Below are positions 6,418 to 6,607 of a DNA stretch of 6,607 bases, one piece after another. The notes under the pieces are model-generated. The model saw only the letters and a program-made list of their open reading frames with translations, searched no databases and had not been told where the DNA came from. The DNA is from Lentisphaeria bacterium UBA1829. Lineage in GTDB: Bacteria > Verrucomicrobiota > Lentisphaeria > Victivallales > UBA1829. Numbering within the stretch: position 1 is the stretch's first letter; each line of letters opens with the position of its first letter. A program made the translations under genes and the position numbers. Location: positions 1 to 6,607 of the forward strand of contig DDJH01000231.1 in NCBI GenBank assembly GCA_002338895.1, given 5' to 3'.

Positions 6418-6607
6418 CAGAGATCTTTGACGGTACTCAGAGTATAAGGACTGCTTTCGTACTGTTTGTTCCAGTGCTTTTTGGATGCGGCGTGACCGTC
6501 CAGAAAGAGAAAGTTGGCGTAGAGCTGATGGACGGCGCCGACCCGTTCCCCGTAGTCGATGTAGACGATGCTTCCGAGGGTGGATGTGGCTCGTCCGCAG
6601 ACCGGTA
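6417..6607 (-). CDS. Second prepilin-like H-X9-DG protein, C-terminal part only
   Basis: The last 62 residues of a protein whose start lies beyond the right edge of the window; the stop codon is TGA (complement of 6417-6419). The readable end contains SIVYIDYGERVGAVHQLYA followed by NFLFLDGHAASKKHW. H26 of this fragment, nine residues, then D36-G37 gives the same H-X9-DG signature as the pseudopilin at 1721-2482 (there [13 protein letters not shown]). It should therefore be another prepilin-type protein with an FTLIELL-like N-terminus outside the window. The segment with YIDYGE matches the position of YIDAWNNN in the first protein. It reads toward the XylR-like gene and may share a transcript with it unless the strong hairpin in between stops transcription. 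It was found by translating the minus strand from the window edge. Confidence 0.85.
   Translation of the reverse strand, partial: PVCGRATSTLGSIVYIDYGERVGAVHQLYANFLFLDGHAASKKHWNKQYESSPYTLSTVKDL

Overview
This window looks like chromosomal DNA from a gut-type Lentisphaerae bacterium, close to Victivallis. The evidence is the moderately high G+C coding sequence, two prepilin-like proteins of the FTLIELL / H-X9-DG type (greatly expanded in Lentisphaerae and Planctomycetes), and XylR-like and glycoside hydrolase genes beside them. The taxonomic call is inference from protein style; no marker gene is present.

Layout. Positions 1-147 are non-coding and AT-rich at the left end. A textbook sigma-70 promoter (TTGACA, 17 bp spacer, TATAAT) lies at 148-176. 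It drives a plus-strand operon of three genes: a cytoplasmic GH39-like glycoside hydrolase (211-1647), a prepilin-like/pseudopilin protein (1721-2482), and a large multidomain glycoside hydrolase with a signal peptide (2509-5169). The minus strand converges on it. A XylR-like regulator (LacI-type sensor plus AraC DNA-binding domain, 6322-5225) is preceded by the C-terminal end of a second prepilin-like protein (6607-6417, cut by the window edge). The 94 bp between those two genes is mostly one strong hairpin bracketed by a 9-bp direct repeat.

Proposed working (inference). The exported enzyme attacks a polysaccharide or glycoconjugate outside the cytoplasm, and the pseudopilin forms part of an envelope structure associated with it. 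Imported oligosaccharides are trimmed by the cytoplasmic GH39-like enzyme, and the XylR-like protein senses the released sugar and controls the locus. The substrate cannot be read from the sequence.

Most worth a second look: the pseudopilin embedded in a carbohydrate-degradation operon; an inverted repeat bracketing the consensus promoter; a 32-bp near-perfect palindrome inside the exported hydrolase gene; and the hairpin with flanking direct repeats at 6357-6417, which resembles a tiny mobile insertion.
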